Shown in pieces: positions 63,395-64,000 of a stretch of 64,000 nucleotides of DNA. How positions within the stretch are numbered: the stretch's first letter is position 1; every line of letters starts with the position of its first letter. Under the pieces are notes generated by a model, which was given only the letters and a program-made list of their open reading frames with translations, did not search any database and was not told the DNA's origin. Position numbers and translations under genes: made by a program. This stretch comes from Agrobacterium larrymoorei (GTDB lineage Bacteria > Pseudomonadota > Alphaproteobacteria > Rhizobiales > Rhizobiaceae): contig NZ_CP039691.1 in assembly GCF_005145045.1 (NCBI RefSeq), positions 1,624,001-1,688,000 on the forward strand. The letters are read 5' to 3'.

Positions 63395-64000
63395 CTACAG
63401 AAGGTCTTCTGCAATCTCCACCTCGAAACGCATCTGATCATAGGCCGGTTCGATATGGTCGGGCGTTTCCCGCATCACCGTGTCATAGTCCAGCGGCGTG
63501 TGCATGTGAGTCAATATGGCATGTTTTGCGCCGAATTTCTCGATCCAGCCGAGAGATTGTTCAAGCGAGAGATGGCTGGGATGATATTTATACTGCAAGG
63601 TATCGATGATGATCGTGTCGAGATTTTGCAATTTTTTTATGGATTCTGAGGGGAAATCGCTGACATCGGTGCAATATGCGACGTCGCCGATGCGGAAGCC
63701 GAGGGACACGATGTCCCCATGCTGCTGCAAATGCGGCTTGATCCGAAGCGGGCCTCCTGCCCCATCGATAACGATGTCACGATCTAGATCGTCTACGACA
63801 TGCGCTTCGACAATGGGCGGGTAATTGCTGCCCGGCGGCGTCTTGAGACAATAGGGAAAGCCTTCATGGATACGGCGCATCGTATCCGGCTCCGCATAGA
63901 TCGGAATACGCTTCCTCGACGTGATGAAATAGCCGCGAAGGTCATCGATGCCATGCAGATGGTCGGCATGGTGGTGGGTGTAAAGCACCGCATCGATGTT
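63395..64000 (-). CDS. MBL-fold metallo-hydrolase, PhnP-like (partial, N-terminus outside window)
   Basis: The metallo-beta-lactamase fold motif HHHADHLHG (HxHxDH) is near the right edge, and later ligands are visible in LQQHGDIVSLGFRIGDVAYCTDVSDFP and THMHTPLDYD. The pattern YCTDVSDFP is typical of PhnP-type cyclic-phosphate phosphodiesterases and related enzymes. The reading frame continues past base 64000 (N-I-D-A-V before the GTG at 63988), so the real start lies outside. The ClC gene begins 43 bases downstream on this strand. Confidence 0.88.
   Translation of the reverse strand, partial: NIDAVLYTHHHADHLHGIDDLRGYFITSRKRIPIYAEPDTMRRIHEGFPYCLKTPPGSNYPPIVEAHVVDDLDRDIVIDGAGGPLRIKPHLQQHGDIVSLGFRIGDVAYCTDVSDFPSESIKKLQNLDTIIIDTLQYKYHPSHLSLEQSLGWIEKFGAKHAILTHMHTPLDYDTVMRETPDHIEPAYDQMRFEVEIAEDLL

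Overview
The window is chromosomal DNA of an alphaproteobacterium of the order Rhizobiales, most like Agrobacterium/Rhizobium. The evidence is the gene content and order: dusB(nifR3)-ntrB-ntrC-ntrY-ntrX-trkA-hfq-hflX, a pdhA-pdhB-pdhC-lpdA-lipA block whose E1-beta carries its own lipoyl domain, a fused ispDF gene, a gcvT-gcvH-gcvP operon behind a tandem glycine riboswitch, an alphaproteobacterial GTTC-N7-GTTC LexA box between uvrA and ssb, and high-GC codon use. No accession can be named from the sequence alone. No rRNA, tRNA, CRISPR array, prophage or intact insertion sequence was seen.

Layout. 1-4.1 kb: a partial gamma-carbonic anhydrase gene, an FAH-family hydrolase, dusA, a DUF72 gene and an AT-rich orphan gene coupled to the end of uvrA. 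4.1-8.9 kb: uvrA and ssb diverge around a LexA box, followed by two small membrane-protein genes, one of them an FtsB/DivIC-like septum protein. 9-17 kb: the pyruvate dehydrogenase operon with an SGNH hydrolase inside it, a palindromic mosaic repeat, two small GlsB-type membrane proteins and lipA. 17-19.9 kb: a Phd/PIN toxin-antitoxin pair, a DMT exporter and an AraC regulator. 20-23.4 kb: tandem P-loop kinase-like genes, a COQ10-like START protein, cinA and ispDF.

23.6-34.4 kb is the nitrogen-regulation supercluster (dusB, ntrBC, ntrYX, trkA, hfq, hflX). It is followed by a GGDEF cyclase, mazG and a deaminase. 37.4-42.4 kb holds sulfite reduction genes (cysG, DUF2849, cysI, DUF934, fpr). CysG would make the siroheme used by CysI, and Fpr could supply reduced ferredoxin. 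42.4-45.7 kb is accessory (an MFS pump, a secreted protein and an AT-rich metallophosphoesterase). 45.9-50.5 kb is the glycine cleavage operon, coding-strand minus, with its riboswitch. 50.6-53.9 kb holds a probable copper-handling set (a DUF2946-like protein, a YcnI-PCu(A)C fusion, a cupredoxin) and crcB. 54-58.9 kb holds an RluA-type pseudouridine synthase, a HAD phosphatase and an ATP12 chaperone in one operon, then a Bcr-type MFS pump, a GFA protein and a 51-residue membrane protein.

59-64 kb is the least ordinary part. It contains an unassigned membrane protein, a 580-bp stretch with two copies of what looks like an insertion-sequence end repeat and a decayed reading frame, a prokaryotic ionotropic-glutamate-receptor-like protein with an atypical pore filter, a ClC transporter with divergent motifs, and a partial PhnP-like metallo-hydrolase. 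The items I rate highest are the receptor-channel gene, the mosaic palindromic element, the LexA box, the uvrA-coupled orphan gene and the non-AUG start context of hflX.
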